The notes: generated from the sequence alone by a model not told the origin. A DNA stretch of 64,000 nt from Rhodococcus sp. H36-A4 (GCF_027158005.1 NZ_JAPVLQ010000003.1:496001-560000), one strand, 5' to 3'. Positions 39,938 to 52,231 are shown, numbered from the stretch's first letter. A program made the numbers and translations.

Positions 39938-41392
39938 GTGACTTCACGAGTGTCCGTATCCGACAGTGAACTGCCCCCACAGGTCGTGGTGCTCTTCGGA
40001 GCAACAGGCGACCTGGCTCGCCGCAAACTTCTTTCTGGGATGATGCACCTGGCATTGTCCGACCTCGCTCCACGTATACGTGTCGTCGGAACTTCGTTGG
40101 ATGAGATGACAAGTGACGAGTTTCGCCAGATGGCCCTGGAATCGGTCGTCGAATTCTCCACCCGCACGGTCTCCGACGAGCATTGGAGCGAGTTCGCACG
40201 CAAGCTGACCTATGTATCGCAGAAAGCCGGGCCTGCGGCGCTCGCCGACGCTGTTGCGCACGCCGAGATGGAGTTGGGTCCGGGAACCAGACGCCTGCAC
40301 TACCTCAGTGTTCCGCCGAAAGCTGCTCTTGCCGTGGTTGAAATGCTCGGTGCCGCCGATCTGGTCGAACGATCGCGCATCATCATGGAGAAGCCGTTCG
40401 GTACCGATCTCGACAGTGCGATAGCCCTCAACGCCACATTGCACGAGACGTTCGAGGAAGATCAGATCTTCCGGATAGATCACTTCCTCGGAAAAGAGCC
40501 CGCACAGAACATCCTGGCTTTCCGATTCGCCAACGGCCTGTTCGAGCCGATCTGGAACCGAAACTTCATCGACCACATCCAGATCGATATTCCGGAGAAG
40601 TTGGGACTGGACGGTCGCGCGAACTTCTACGAATCCACCGGCGCTTTCAAAGACATGGTGGTCACCCACCTGTTTCAAGTTCTCGCGTTCATGGCAATGG
40701 AGCCACCGACCGCCCTCGAACCCGGAGCGATCGGCGAGGAGAAGAACAAGGTCTTCCGCTCGATGATCCCTTTGGACCCGAAAAAGGTTGTGCGCGGACA
40801 ATATTCCGGCTATCGGTCGGAGTCCGGGGTGGCTGACGATTCCGACACCGACACCTTCGTCGCACTCCAATGCGAAATCGACAACTGGCGGTGGGCGGGC
40901 GTTCCGTTCTACCTACGGACCGGTAAACGGTTGGCCGAAGGACAACGGATCATCTCGATAGCTTTCCGTGAGCCACCCAAATCGATGTTCCCGGCAGGAT
41001 CGGGCGTCGGCGCGCAGGGGCCGGACCACCTGACGTTCGACCTAGCAGACGCGTCGAAGGTGTCGCTGTCGTTCTACGGCAAACGGCCGGGCCCAGGGAT
41101 GCGGCTCGACAAATTGTCCATGCAGTTTTCCATTCAGGACACCGAACGGGTCGGCGACGTTCTCGAAGCGTACGAGCGCTTGATTCTCGACGCCATGCAT
41201 GGAGACCACACCTTGTTCACGACGGCAGAGGGCATCGAGCGACTGTGGGAGGTATCTGCGCCTCTCCTTGCCGATCCGCCGCCGGTGCGACTGTATTCAC
41301 CTGGCTCGTGGGGACCCAATGCCATTCATCAACTCGTCGCCCCGCACGCGTGGCGGTTGCCGTTCGAACGTGCGTGGCGCGAGAAGAAGTGA
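39938..41392 (+). CDS. zwf: Glucose-6-phosphate 1-dehydrogenase
   Basis: First enzyme of the oxidative pentose-phosphate pathway, 484 residues. NADP-binding [13 protein letters not shown] and the active-site [10 protein letters not shown] are intact, with EKPFGTD between. It is a solitary zwf without opcA, tal or tkt neighbours, so a second clustered copy elsewhere is possible. GTG 39938. Its stop lies in the palindrome TGACGTCA (41390-41397), which also stops the convergent regulator gene. Confidence 0.95.
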   Translation: MTSRVSVSDSELPPQVVVLFGATGDLARRKLLSGMMHLALSDLAPRIRVVGTSLDEMTSDEFRQMALESVVEFSTRTVSDEHWSEFARKLTYVSQKAGPAALADAVAHAEMELGPGTRRLHYLSVPPKAALAVVEMLGAADLVERSRIIMEKPFGTDLDSAIALNATLHETFEEDQIFRIDHFLGKEPAQNILAFRFANGLFEPIWNRNFIDHIQIDIPEKLGLDGRANFYESTGAFKDMVVTHLFQVLAFMAMEPPTALEPGAIGEEKNKVFRSMIPLDPKKVVRGQYSGYRSESGVADDSDTDTFVALQCEIDNWRWAGVPFYLRTGKRLAEGQRIISIAFREPPKSMFPAGSGVGAQGPDHLTFDLADASKVSLSFYGKRPGPGMRLDKLSMQFSIQDTERVGDVLEAYERLILDAMHGDHTLFTTAEGIERLWEVSAPLLADPPPVRLYSPGSWGPNAIHQLVAPHAWRLPFERAWREKK

Positions 41393-41394
41393 CG

Positions 41395-41868
41395 TCAGAA
41401 GCCGCTGCGATCCTTCCGTATTTGATCGCGTAATGCGCCTTGGACTGCTTGTGAGAGCCATGAATTGAGCGACACCCCATTGGTGGAGGCTGCTTCCTCG
41501 GCGCGATCCTTCATGTGTTCGACCATGCGAAGGGTCACCCGGCGCATTTCGCCGGTGACCTCGTCCATGGTCGGATAGTCCTCGGAAGGGCTGTCCTTCT
41601 CCGAGGCTGCCGAATCTGCGGCTGTGGGGGACATTCGGACTTCTCCGAAGACATCGGCACCGTCCAGGCGGACGTGGACCGAACGGTCGCCGAGTTGCTC
41701 GTTCAGTTCGCCGACGAAATCCGACAGCGCGCCCATCAGCATGAGTTTGGCCGACGCTTCGGCAGCTGCGCCGAGTGCCTCCGCGGTCTGTCTCGTGTGT
41801 TCGTCACCCAGTGCGGCGGCCGCGAGCAGATCGGCGCGCAGCGAGGCGGTGTGCTTGTTCAGTTCCAT
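41395..41868 (-). CDS. Ribbon-helix-helix (Arc/HicB-like) protein, probable transcriptional regulator
   Basis: 157 residues. The last 45 residues ([19 protein letters not shown] and [16 protein letters not shown]) match the RHH/HicB-C DNA-binding fold; the N-terminal two-thirds is helical and acidic. No hicA-like toxin gene adjoins it, so it is an orphan. Its ATG 41868 lies at the edge of a 10-bp inverted repeat that could be its own operator. Confidence 0.7.
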   Translation of the reverse strand: MELNKHTASLRADLLAAAALGDEHTRQTAEALGAAAEASAKLMLMGALSDFVGELNEQLGDRSVHVRLDGADVFGEVRMSPTAADSAASEKDSPSEDYPTMDEVTGEMRRVTLRMVEHMKDRAEEAASTNGVSLNSWLSQAVQGALRDQIRKDRSGF

Positions 41869-41900
41869 GACGTCAGTGTGACGCCATGTTTGACGTCATG
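41866..41900. promoter_or_regulatory. Inverted repeat CATGACGTCA-N15-TGACGTCATG, candidate RHH operator
   Basis: Perfect 10-bp arms at 41866-41875 and 41891-41900; each arm contains the palindrome TGACGTCA. It covers the start of the RHH gene and lies upstream of thyX, so autoregulation and effects on thyX are both possible. Confidence 0.5.
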
Positions 41901-41967
41901 CAAGGTGTCACGGTGTTCATGGATAGGCTGCACCGACGGACGGGCCAGCTCGAGTGGAGGAATTGCG

Positions 41968-42720
41968 GTGCCGAATACGGTGTCACTGAACGTGCAATTG
42001 GTTGCCAAGACCGAATTCTCGGGGCCGCCCGACATCCCGTGGGAGACCGATGCCGATGGCGGGCAGGCCCTTGTCGAGTTCGCAGGTCGTGCCTGCTATC
42101 AGAGTTGGTCCAAGCCCAATCCGCGCACCGCCACCAATGCGTCGTATCTGCGGCACCTTCTCGATGTCGGGCACCTGTCGGTTCTCGAACACGCGAGCGT
42201 CAGCTTCTACATCACCGGCATCTCTCGGTCGTGCACCCACGAGCTGATCCGACACCGGCATTTCTCGTACTCGCAGCTGTCGCAGCGATTCGTCCCCGAG
42301 AACGACGCCAAAGTCATCGTTCCCCCCGCGATCGAGGGTGACCCGCATCTGGAGGCGCTCTTCGAACGAGCTACCGACGCCAGTCGGGCCGCATACGTCG
42401 AACTTCTGGATGCTCTCGATCACAAGCTCGAAGGCGTCACCAACTCGGCGTTGCGCGGTAAGCAGGCTCGTCAGGCCGCCCGGTCGGTGTTGCCGAACGC
42501 GACCGAGACACGCCTGCTTGTCACCGGCAACTACCGGGCGTGGCGTCACTTCGTCTCGATGCGAGCCTCCGAACATGCCGACATCGAAATCCGGCGACTT
42601 GCCGTGGAATGTCTGCGCCAGTTGGCGGAAGTGGCACCGGATGTATTCGGTGATTTCGAGATATCGACATTGGCCGATGGTTCAGAGGTGGCGCACAGCC
42701 CATTCGTGACCGAGTTGTGA
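41968..42720 (+). CDS. thyX: FAD-dependent thymidylate synthase ThyX
   Basis: Makes dTMP using folate and FADH2; 250 residues. The ThyX signature R-H-R-x7-S-x-R is seen as [13 protein letters not shown]. Start is GTG 41968 with GGAGG seven bases upstream, so unlike many neighbours it is leadered; a possible -10 TAGGCT lies at 41924-41929. The long frame upstream to 41515 is antisense to the RHH gene. Followed by dapA, as in mycobacteria. Confidence 0.96.
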   Translation: MPNTVSLNVQLVAKTEFSGPPDIPWETDADGGQALVEFAGRACYQSWSKPNPRTATNASYLRHLLDVGHLSVLEHASVSFYITGISRSCTHELIRHRHFSYSQLSQRFVPENDAKVIVPPAIEGDPHLEALFERATDASRAAYVELLDALDHKLEGVTNSALRGKQARQAARSVLPNATETRLLVTGNYRAWRHFVSMRASEHADIEIRRLAVECLRQLAEVAPDVFGDFEISTLADGSEVAHSPFVTEL

Positions 42721-42733
42721 GGACCGCCGGTAG

Positions 42734-45480
<2,747 letters not shown>

Positions 45481-45499
45481 CAGTTTCTTCGTCTTGGAC

Positions 45500-45542
45500 C
45501 GACTCCGCCCCGCAGAAGCACGAGCGCTGCGGGGCGGAGTCG
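45500..45542 (+). terminator. Terminator hairpin after rnj
   Basis: Perfect 16-bp stem, CGACTCCGCCCCGCAG (45500-45515) with CTGCGGGGCGGAGTCG (45527-45542), followed by CTGCTTTC. It lies between convergent genes and may serve both. Confidence 0.8.
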
Positions 45543-45586
45543 TCTGCTTTCACTTCCGAGTAAAGGCCCAGGAATAGGCGAAGAGA

Positions 45587-46369
45587 CTAGGCCAAGACCA
45601 GCCGCCACAGTCCGATGAGGCCCAGGACGACGATTGCGCTCCGCAGTGCCCATGGTGAGAGACGTCGTCCGTATCGCGCACCCACCGACCCGCCCAGGAC
45701 CGATCCGACGGCTATCAAACCTGCTGCAGTCCAGCTGATCTCGTTGAACGCGAAGATCGTGTAAGCGAGCGCCGCGACGACGTTGACGATGAGCGAGAGC
45801 AAGTTCTTGGCCGCGTTCATTCGCTGTATCGACTCGGGTAGCAGTACCCCCATGACGCCGATCAACAGAATCCCCTGCGCTGCAGTGAAATAGCCGCCGT
45901 AGATTCCGACCACGAATGTCCCGACGGTCAGCAGGATGAGCTTCGCCCGGCTGACGTGGTCAGCGGCTTCACCGGCCGCCTCCGAACGGCGTCTGGCCCA
46001 CGCCTGGATGCGGGGCTGGAGAACTACGAGAACCAAGGCGGCGATGAGAAGTACTGGAACCACCGTAATGAAGACGGACGGCGGCAGGTGTAACAGCAGC
46101 CACGCGCCGAGCAGCGCACCGAAGAACGATGCGGGTATCTGCCAACGCAACCGGTGCCACTGCCCGGCGAGTTCTCGTCGATATCCCCACGTGCCGGAGG
46201 CGCTACCCGCGACCAAGCCGATCGCATTGGACATCGTCGCGATCTGCGGGGGATATCCGAAGGCGACGAGAGTCGGAAAGGTGATCAGAGTTCCGGAACC
46301 GACCACGGCATTGATGGCTCCAGCACCGAAGCCCGCTACGAGAATGACGAGAATTTCCGATACAGGCAC
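45587..46369 (-). CDS. TauE/SafE-family membrane transporter
   Basis: 260 residues with about seven to eight hydrophobic helices. The duplicated family motif is seen in GAGAINAVVGSGTLITFP near residue 15 and, weaker, in GIYGGYFTAAQGILLIG in the middle. Such proteins export sulfite, sulfonates or organic anions; the substrate here is unknown. GTG 46369 is supported by a -10 box seven bases upstream. Confidence 0.85.
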   Translation of the reverse strand: MPVSEILVILVAGFGAGAINAVVGSGTLITFPTLVAFGYPPQIATMSNAIGLVAGSASGTWGYRRELAGQWHRLRWQIPASFFGALLGAWLLLHLPPSVFITVVPVLLIAALVLVVLQPRIQAWARRRSEAAGEAADHVSRAKLILLTVGTFVVGIYGGYFTAAQGILLIGVMGVLLPESIQRMNAAKNLLSLIVNVVAALAYTIFAFNEISWTAAGLIAVGSVLGGSVGARYGRRLSPWALRSAIVVLGLIGLWRLVLA

Positions 46370-46376
46370 CGAACCG

Positions 46377-46382
46377 AGGTTA
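46377..46382 (-). promoter_or_regulatory. -10 box TAACCT of the TauE/SafE gene
   Basis: Minus strand, 7 nt from GTG 46369. The divergent gene's -10 box lies only about 45 bp away. Confidence 0.45.
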
Positions 46383-46424
46383 CGGACGCCGCGCCGAAGA
46401 CTGTGCACGGGGCACGTACGCACG

Positions 46425-46430
46425 TACGGT
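46425..46430 (+). promoter_or_regulatory. -10 box TACGGT of the TIGR03085-family gene
   Basis: Eight nt before GTG 46439. Confidence 0.4.
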
Positions 46431-46438
46431 GGTTCGAT

Positions 46439-47062
46439 GTGAGCCTTGCACAGGATGAACGCGCAGCCCTAGTACGTACATTGGAAGAGTTGGGGGAGGA
46501 CACACCGACATTGTGCGGTGGGTGGACGGGCCGTGATCTGGCCGCGCACCTCGTCGTTCGGGAGCGTCGGTTGGATGCTGCACCTGGGATTCTGATTCCG
46601 TTCCTCGCCGGGTACACCGAGAAGGTCCAGAGCCAGGTGGCTGCCAAGCCTTTCGGCGAGCTGGTCGAGGATATTCGGACGGGACCGCCCATCTGGTCAC
46701 CGTTCAAGATCCTCGATCCGTTGATCAACGTCGGCGAAATGTTCGTTCATCACGAAGACCTGCGTCGCGCGCAGCCCGAGTGGTCACCGCGAACGTTGCC
46801 GCGAGCGATGGAAGACAAATTGTTCTCGACCGTGGGGTTGATCGGGCGTAAGTCCTATCGCCGAGCTCCGGTCGGGGTGGAATTGCGTACCACCGATGGA
46901 CGGTCCGTGACCGTCAAGAAGAGCTCACGAGGTCAGGTCACCCTGATTGGACCACCTTCGGAACTGTTGCTGCATGCGTTCGGTCGGAGCGCTGTCCGTC
47001 TCGAGAAGGAAGGAGATCCTCGCGATGTCGAGGCGCTCGACGCGCTCGATCGGAGCCTTTGA
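46439..47062 (+). CDS. TIGR03085-family protein (mycothiol-dependent DinB-like fold)
   Basis: 207 residues. The N terminus has the maleylpyruvate-isomerase-type metal-binding four-helix fold: TLCGGWTGRDLAAHLVVRE, and a later H-x3-H-type site in FVHHEDLRRAQP. Family members in mycothiol producers are thought to be thiol-dependent S-transferases; the substrate is unknown. GTG 46439 is preferred over the long frame that runs antisense to the transporter gene. Confidence 0.75.
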   Translation: MSLAQDERAALVRTLEELGEDTPTLCGGWTGRDLAAHLVVRERRLDAAPGILIPFLAGYTEKVQSQVAAKPFGELVEDIRTGPPIWSPFKILDPLINVGEMFVHHEDLRRAQPEWSPRTLPRAMEDKLFSTVGLIGRKSYRRAPVGVELRTTDGRSVTVKKSSRGQVTLIGPPSELLLHAFGRSAVRLEKEGDPRDVEALDALDRSL

Positions 47063-47108
47063 GCCCTGTTGCTCGTGTTGCGGATGGTTTCGAAGGTGCC
47101 CTTGCGAC

Positions 47109-47114
47109 TAACCT
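47109..47114 (+). promoter_or_regulatory. -10 box TAACCT of ftsK
   Basis: Six nt before ATG 47121; leaderless. Confidence 0.5.
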
Positions 47115-47120
47115 AGGGGT

Positions 47121-49796
47121 ATGGCAGGAAAGACCAGCACTCGAAGTTCGGGTACCGGCGGCTCCGGTACCTCGTCGACGTCGCGGGCTTCGGGGGGATC
47201 ACGCAAGTCTTCCGGGGGGCGCACGGTGAGCACACCACGTAAACCCACAGCCCCACGCACGGCACCATCGGCCCGCACGGCACCTACGGCACGCAAGTCG
47301 CCACCGGCGCGTGGAGGTACTGGTTCTCGTGGGGGTGCTCGTCGACCGGCCAAGAAGAACACCGGTGGTGTGGTTTCTGCCGTCGGACGCGGAATTTCCT
47401 CGACGTGGTCGATGGCGGCCAAAGGCGTCGGCGCGACGACTCGAACCGTCAGCAAGGCCAAGGACATCGACCACGGCCACCGACGCGACGGGATCGCACT
47501 GGGTCTGATCGCTCTGTGCGTCGTCGTCGCCGCAGCCGTGTGGTTCAGCGCTGGTGGGCCCGTAGGGGACGGAATCGAGATCGCGGTCCGCGCCGTCATC
47601 GGTGGAGCCGGATACATCGTGCCGGCACTCGGTGTCGCGATCGCGGTCATCCTGATGCGCTCGGAACCGAATCCGGACATCCGCCCGCGACTGGTTCTCG
47701 GGTCGATCCTGCTCGCGCTTCCCATTCTGGGTCTGTGGCATCTGGCTGCAGGTTCACCGTCCGACTCGACCGGCCGCTCCGAGGGCGGCGGTTTCGTCGG
47801 GTACGTCGCGGGAGGCCCGATCGCCGACGGTCTGACCGTCTGGCTCGCTGTACCGCTCCTCCTGCTGGCAGGTTTGTTCGGTGTGCTTCTGCTGACCGGA
47901 ACCACGGTGCGCGACATCCCGGATCGTCTTCGATCGTTGTTCGGCACGGACAGTCGAGGCGATGAATACGGAGACTACGACCCAGCAGATTTCGGGGCCG
48001 ACTTCAGCGACGACTACGGCGACCACGAGAGCTCCGGATTCGACGCCGACGGATACCCCGTCGACGGACCGAACGCCGATCCGTACGGTAACTACCCGAC
48101 CGAAGAATATGTGCCGGTCAAGAAGACTCGTACACGAAAAGCAGCGCCCCTGGTCGAAGAGCCCACCGAGGTCATGGAGCCTGCAACACAGGCGCCTACC
48201 GCACCTCCTGCTCGCCCCAAGCCCAAGCCGATCGTCAAGGCTGCGGAGCCCAAGCCCGAAGCCGAGGAAGACAAGATCGTCGTCGACCGCGTCGTCGACG
48301 GGGACTACACTCTGCCGCCGCTGTCACTGTTGATCGACGGCGATCCACCCAAGACTCGTAGCCAGGCCAACGACACGATGATCGAGGCTATCTCCGAGGT
48401 TCTCGACCAATTCAAGATCGATGCGGCAGTAACGGGCTTCACCCGTGGACCCACCGTCACCCGGTACGAGGTCGAACTCGGACCCGGTGTCAAGGTCGAG
48501 AAGATCACCGCGCTCGCGCGCAATATCGCGTACGCGGTTGCAACCGACAACGTGCGCCTACTTGCGCCGATCCCAGGAAAATCTGCAGTCGGCATCGAGG
48601 TGCCGAACTCGGACCGCGAGATGGTCCGACTCGCCGATGTGCTCACCGCGACATCGACCCGTAAGGATCATCATCCGCTGGTGATCGGACTCGGTAAGGA
48701 CATCGAAGGAAACTTCCAAAGCGCCAACCTGGCCAAGATGCCGCACCTTCTCGTTGCCGGTTCCACCGGATCCGGTAAGTCCAGCTTCGTGAACTCGATG
48801 CTCGTCTCACTACTCGCACGCGCGACGCCGGACGAGGTTCGCATGATCCTGATCGACCCGAAAATGGTCGAGCTGACACCGTACGAAGGTATTCCGCACC
48901 TGATCACCCCCATCATCACGCAGCCGAAGAAAGCGGCGGCTGCATTGGCATGGCTGGTCGAGGAGATGGAACAGCGGTACCAGGACATGCAGATCAACAA
49001 AGTCCGGCACATCGACGATTTCAACAAGAAGGTGCGATCCGGTGAGATCACCGCGCCGCTCGGAAGCGAACGTGTCTACCGGCCGTATCCATATATTCTC
49101 GCGATCGTCGACGAGCTCGCGGACCTGATGATGACCGCACCGCGCGACGTCGAAGATGCCATCGTTCGCATCACCCAGAAGGCCCGCGCGGCAGGAATCC
49201 ACCTCGTCCTTGCCACGCAGAGACCTTCTGTCGACGTCGTAACCGGTCTGATCAAGACCAATGTGCCCTCACGTCTCGCGTTCGCGACGTCCTCGCTCAC
49301 CGACTCCCGAGTCATCCTCGACCAGCCCGGCGCCGAGAAGCTGATCGGTATGGGCGATGCACTCTTCCTGCCGATGGGTGCAGGTAAACCGACTCGTCTA
49401 CAGGGCGCCTTCATCACCGACGAAGAGATCTCGGCAGTAGTCGACTTCGCCAAGAACCAGGCAGAGCCGGAGTACAACGAGACAGTCACCGCGGCAAAGG
49501 CGTCGGAGAAGAAGGACGTCGATCCCGACATCGGCGATGATCTCGATGTCCTGCTCCAGGCCGTCGAACTGGTGGTGACCAGCCAGTTCGGTTCGACGTC
49601 GATGTTGCAGCGAAAGTTGCGCGTCGGGTTCGCCAAAGCCGGGCGATTGATCGACCTGATGGAGAACCGAGGAGTCGTCGGGCCCAGTGAGGGCTCGAAG
49701 GCTCGCGAGGTTCTGATCAAGCCAGACGAGCTAGACGGGTTGCTGTGGTCTATTCGAGGTGGCGACCCGGACGAGACGCCTGCCGACGATGACTAG
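47121..49796 (+). CDS. ftsK: DNA translocase FtsK
   Basis: Septum-located DNA pump for chromosome segregation and dimer resolution; 891 residues. A long basic Ser/Thr/Gly-rich N-terminal tail (1-120) precedes membrane segments between about 125 and 260. An acidic then proline-rich linker leads to the RecA-type motor with Walker [10 protein letters not shown] and Walker [12 protein letters not shown]. The C-terminal gamma winged helix ([17 protein letters not shown] onward), which reads polar DNA sequences, is present. It ends on CTAG shared with the convergent YciI-like gene. Confidence 0.96.
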   Translation: MAGKTSTRSSGTGGSGTSSTSRASGGSRKSSGGRTVSTPRKPTAPRTAPSARTAPTARKSPPARGGTGSRGGARRPAKKNTGGVVSAVGRGISSTWSMAAKGVGATTRTVSKAKDIDHGHRRDGIALGLIALCVVVAAAVWFSAGGPVGDGIEIAVRAVIGGAGYIVPALGVAIAVILMRSEPNPDIRPRLVLGSILLALPILGLWHLAAGSPSDSTGRSEGGGFVGYVAGGPIADGLTVWLAVPLLLLAGLFGVLLLTGTTVRDIPDRLRSLFGTDSRGDEYGDYDPADFGADFSDDYGDHESSGFDADGYPVDGPNADPYGNYPTEEYVPVKKTRTRKAAPLVEEPTEVMEPATQAPTAPPARPKPKPIVKAAEPKPEAEEDKIVVDRVVDGDYTLPPLSLLIDGDPPKTRSQANDTMIEAISEVLDQFKIDAAVTGFTRGPTVTRYEVELGPGVKVEKITALARNIAYAVATDNVRLLAPIPGKSAVGIEVPNSDREMVRLADVLTATSTRKDHHPLVIGLGKDIEGNFQSANLAKMPHLLVAGSTGSGKSSFVNSMLVSLLARATPDEVRMILIDPKMVELTPYEGIPHLITPIITQPKKAAAALAWLVEEMEQRYQDMQINKVRHIDDFNKKVRSGEITAPLGSERVYRPYPYILAIVDELADLMMTAPRDVEDAIVRITQKARAAGIHLVLATQRPSVDVVTGLIKTNVPSRLAFATSSLTDSRVILDQPGAEKLIGMGDALFLPMGAGKPTRLQGAFITDEEISAVVDFAKNQAEPEYNETVTAAKASEKKDVDPDIGDDLDVLLQAVELVVTSQFGSTSMLQRKLRVGFAKAGRLIDLMENRGVVGPSEGSKAREVLIKPDELDGLLWSIRGGDPDETPADDD

Positions 49797-50074
49797 GCAA
49801 ACGCACCCATGACAGGTTTCCATTCGGTGACGTCAGACGTCTCGATCAAGTTTTCGGTGGCGAACGGGTCTTGCGCGAACAAGTTCTTCACCGAGTCGAC
49901 GTCGGTTCCGTCGACGATGATCAAAGCGCCGCTGCCATCGGTGTAAGGGCCGCTGGAGACGAGGGTCTTCTTCTCCAGCAGGTCGGCGAGCCAGGCACGA
50001 TGGTTGGCGCGATGAGTGTCTCGCCCGGCAGCCGTACTGGGGGAGTAGGAGTAGACAACGGCGAACAGTGCCAT
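49793..50074 (-). CDS. YciI-family protein
   Basis: 93-residue alpha/beta protein of the YciI dimeric ferredoxin-like fold, with the family's His-Asp pair likely at HRANHRAWL and the motif [17 protein letters not shown]. Function unknown; some members are lyases or redox-related. ATG 50074. It lies 78 bp downstream of the acetyltransferase gene on the same strand. Confidence 0.75.
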   Translation of the reverse strand: MALFAVVYSYSPSTAAGRDTHRANHRAWLADLLEKKTLVSSGPYTDGSGALIIVDGTDVDSVKNLFAQDPFATENLIETSDVTEWKPVMGAFA

Positions 50075-50115
50075 GAAGTTTCATCTTTCGGAGTATGCGA
50101 ATCGAGTTCGCCCTG

Positions 50116-50160
50116 GTTTGTTTCAGCCTGGATTGTTTCAGAGGGGATTGTTTCAGAGGG
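50116..50160. repeat. 15-bp tandem repeat between the YciI and acetyltransferase genes
   Basis: GATTGTTTCAGAGGG occurs twice perfectly (50131-50145, 50146-50160) after a diverged copy GTTTGTTTCAGCCTG (50116-50130). The last copy overlaps the 3' end of the acetyltransferase gene. Confidence 0.85.
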
Positions 50161-50749
50161 GGAGCAGCATTCGCGTGTTGCCGAGGGTGTTCGGCTTCAC
50201 GTAACTCAGGTCGAGGAATTCCGCGACACCGGTGTCGTACGACCTGCACATTTCGGCGTAGACTTCGGCAGTGACGGGTGTTCCCTCGATCTCGAGAAAT
50301 CCGTGCCGCGTGAAGAAGTCCACCTCGAAGGTGAGTACGAAGAGCTTCTGGAGTGCCAGGTCACGAGCCACTCGGATCAAAGTGTCGACGATGAGACGGC
50401 CGGCACCGAGGCCCTTGGCAGCCGGGTCCACCGCGACCGTACGTACCTCGCCGAGGTCTGCCCACAAGACGTGGAGCGCACCACAACCGATGACGCTGTC
50501 ACCTTGCTCGGCGACCCAGAACTCCTGAACCGCTTCGTACAGCGTGACCAGGTTTTTTTCGAGCAGGATCTTCCCGGCGTAGATGTCGATCAGTCGCTTG
50601 ATCTCCGGGATGTCGGACGTTCGAGCACGGCGGACGACCACGTCGTCGCTGGAACGGGAGGTCTCGCGGCGATCGAAAGTCGTGTGGAGTGCGTTGTCGG
50701 TTGCTTCGTCGACGTGGTGTCGACTCGCCCGGTTCGGCCCAGAAGTCAT
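50153..50749 (-). CDS. GNAT acetyltransferase, probable amino-acid (glutamate) N-acetyltransferase
   Basis: 198 residues. The GNAT acetyl-CoA motif appears as VDPAAKGLGAGRLIVDTLI, preceded by WVAEQGDSVIGCGALH. Position between ftsK and pgsA and the sequence style match the M. tuberculosis protein Rv2747, described as an N-acetylglutamate synthase, so arginine biosynthesis is likely. ATG 50749 is supported by a -10 box seven bases upstream; the first 35 residues are probably disordered. Confidence 0.78.
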   Translation of the reverse strand: MTSGPNRASRHHVDEATDNALHTTFDRRETSRSSDDVVVRRARTSDIPEIKRLIDIYAGKILLEKNLVTLYEAVQEFWVAEQGDSVIGCGALHVLWADLGEVRTVAVDPAAKGLGAGRLIVDTLIRVARDLALQKLFVLTFEVDFFTRHGFLEIEGTPVTAEVYAEMCRSYDTGVAEFLDLSYVKPNTLGNTRMLLPL

Positions 50750-50756
50750 GTGGTGA

Positions 50757-50762
50757 ACAGTA
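50757..50762 (-). promoter_or_regulatory. -10 box TACTGT of the acetyltransferase gene
   Basis: Minus strand, 7 nt from ATG 50749. Confidence 0.45.
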
Positions 50763-50865
50763 GTCAACGTTGCAACGGATATTCTTTTCGTGTGTCCGTA
50801 ACCGAACTGGTCCGAAATGAATCTGGACACCTTTGTCGGCGTATCGGCATCAGGGACTCGGCGGT

Positions 50866-51486
50866 ATGAGCGAACCCCTGGCTCCCGGCCCGAATCTGCC
50901 ACACAGCAACTCGAGCACCGGGAACGTCGAACCTGCTCCCATCGTCAATATCGCCAACATTTTGACGATGCTTCGAATTGCTCTCGTTCCGGTGTTTCTC
51001 GCCGTGCTCTTCGTCGGAGACGGTCACGACAGCGGATGGCGAATGGCCGCGACGGTGGTATTTGCGGTCGCGGCGATCACCGACCGGATCGACGGGCAGC
51101 TCGCCCGCAAATACGGGTTGGTCACCGATTTCGGAAAGATTGCGGATCCGATCGCAGACAAGGCGTTGATCGGTGCAGCACTCGTCGGACTGTCGATCCT
51201 GGGAGACCTGCCCTGGTGGGTGACCGTGGTGATCGCGGCACGCGAAGTGGGCATCACACTAGTCAGATTCGCGGTGATCCGGCATGGCGTGATCCCGGCA
51301 GGACGCGGTGGCAAGGTCAAGACTTTGGTGCAGAGTTTTGCGATCGGAATGTATCTCCTGCCCTTGCCCGACGAGATGCGAGGGGTATCCGTCGCGCTGA
51401 TGGGCCTGGCGGTGTTCTTGACTGTCTACACCGGACTCGACTACGTGGTCCAGGCCATTCGCCTGCGCCGGCGGGTGAAGTCGTGA
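50866..51486 (+). CDS. pgsA: CDP-diacylglycerol-glycerol-3-phosphate 3-phosphatidyltransferase
   Basis: Membrane enzyme of phosphatidylglycerol/cardiolipin synthesis, 206 residues. The CDP-alcohol phosphotransferase signature D-G-x2-A-R-x8-G-x3-D-x3-D is complete, beginning DGQLAR and ending DPIAD. Four to six hydrophobic helices. ATG 50866 is preferred to TTG 50833. In related genomes cinA and clgR follow; here cinA is reduced to a remnant. Confidence 0.92.
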   Translation: MSEPLAPGPNLPHSNSSTGNVEPAPIVNIANILTMLRIALVPVFLAVLFVGDGHDSGWRMAATVVFAVAAITDRIDGQLARKYGLVTDFGKIADPIADKALIGAALVGLSILGDLPWWVTVVIAAREVGITLVRFAVIRHGVIPAGRGGKVKTLVQSFAIGMYLLPLPDEMRGVSVALMGLAVFLTVYTGLDYVVQAIRLRRRVKS

Positions 51487-51675
51487 CCGATCCGTGCGTC
51501 GACGGGTCGGGACGGACACGAGGTGGGGACGGACTTCGTCGCAGTCGTGGGTCCCGAGGGGACTCAGGTGCAGAAACTCCGACTGTCGGGCGAACGTTGG
51601 ACGATCCGACGCGATACAGTCCGTAGTGCGATCTCGGAGCTGTTTCGACGGGTGAGCCTGCGCGGCGACGTATAG
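51483..51675 (+). pseudogene. Deletion remnant of cinA (CinA C-terminal domain)
   Basis: GTG 51483 overlaps the pgsA stop as GTGA, where a cinA start would be expected, but this frame soon degenerates. From about 51514 another frame encodes GHEVGTDFVAVVGPEGTQVQ and continues through LRLSGERWTIRRDTVRSAI to a stop at 51673-51675. This matches the last ~50 residues of CinA-family nicotinamide-nucleotide amidohydrolase domains. The core of the domain, including the nucleotide-binding SxTGG region, is missing. Reading: internal deletion plus frameshift. Confidence 0.7.
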
Positions 51676-51745
51676 GGTCGGGAACCAATCGGGCCCCACC
51701 CAGCGTTGTAGCTGAAGATGGTCGATGTAGCTGAAAACGAACGAG

Positions 51746-51775
51746 ACATTGATTCGAACGACATTGATTCGAACG
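51746..51775. repeat. Perfect 15-bp tandem duplication upstream of clgR
   Basis: Two identical copies of ACATTGATTCGAACG end 12 nt before the clgR ATG, next to its ribosome site. A looser 18-nt-spaced repeat of TGTAGCTGAA lies at 51708-51735. Confidence 0.85.
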
Positions 51776-51787
51776 AGGAGGAGCGAG

Positions 51788-52165
51788 ATGGCGCTGCTAT
51801 TGCGTGAAGCACTCGGCGACAGTCTGCGGCGCACTCGCGTTGCACAGAGTCGCACACTGCGCGAGGTCTCGAACACCGCGCGCGTGAGCCTCGGATATCT
51901 GTCGGAAGTCGAACGGGGCAGGAAAGAGGCATCGAGCGAACTGCTGGCCGCCATCTGCACCGCGTTGGCGGTTCCGTTGTCCGACGTGATGAGCGACGTC
52001 AGTGACTCGCTGCTCGTGTCCACCGGCCCCGCCTCGACGGCCGACGGCACCGGGCTTCCAACCGCCGACAACGGGCCGAAGAAGAGCGGTAGCGGGTCGC
52101 CACGTATTGCGGGTGAGACTCGCGTCGTCATCCCAGCGCCCGCACGTGCACTCGCAGCAGCCTGA
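51788..52165 (+). CDS. clgR: XRE-family regulator ClgR
   Basis: Activator of clp protease and envelope-stress genes in actinobacteria; 125 residues. The HTH domain (about 5-65) contains [19 protein letters not shown] and [15 protein letters not shown], diagnostic of ClgR. The protein ends ARALAAA; C-terminal Ala-Ala is a known Clp degron in Streptomyces ClgR/PopR. ATG 51788 with GAGGAG upstream. pspA follows, which ClgR controls in mycobacteria. Confidence 0.92.
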   Translation: MALLLREALGDSLRRTRVAQSRTLREVSNTARVSLGYLSEVERGRKEASSELLAAICTALAVPLSDVMSDVSDSLLVSTGPASTADGTGLPTADNGPKKSGSGSPRIAGETRVVIPAPARALAAA

Positions 52166-52218
52166 CGCAGGATAGCCGCAACCAGTATCCTTTTCGACAC
52201 GTGCATGTTCACCCACTA

Positions 52219-52231
52219 CGCGTGTAACGCG
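52219..52231. promoter_or_regulatory. Palindrome CGCG-TGTAA-CGCG before pspA, candidate ClgR site
   Basis: A short inverted repeat 29 bp before the pspA ATG. It resembles the CGC-N5-GCG core reported for ClgR operators only loosely, so assignment is tentative. Confidence 0.35.

Noticed and set aside
41395-41868. hicAB toxin-antitoxin module
   Set aside because: The RHH domain is present, but no small hicA-like toxin ORF adjoins it on either side.
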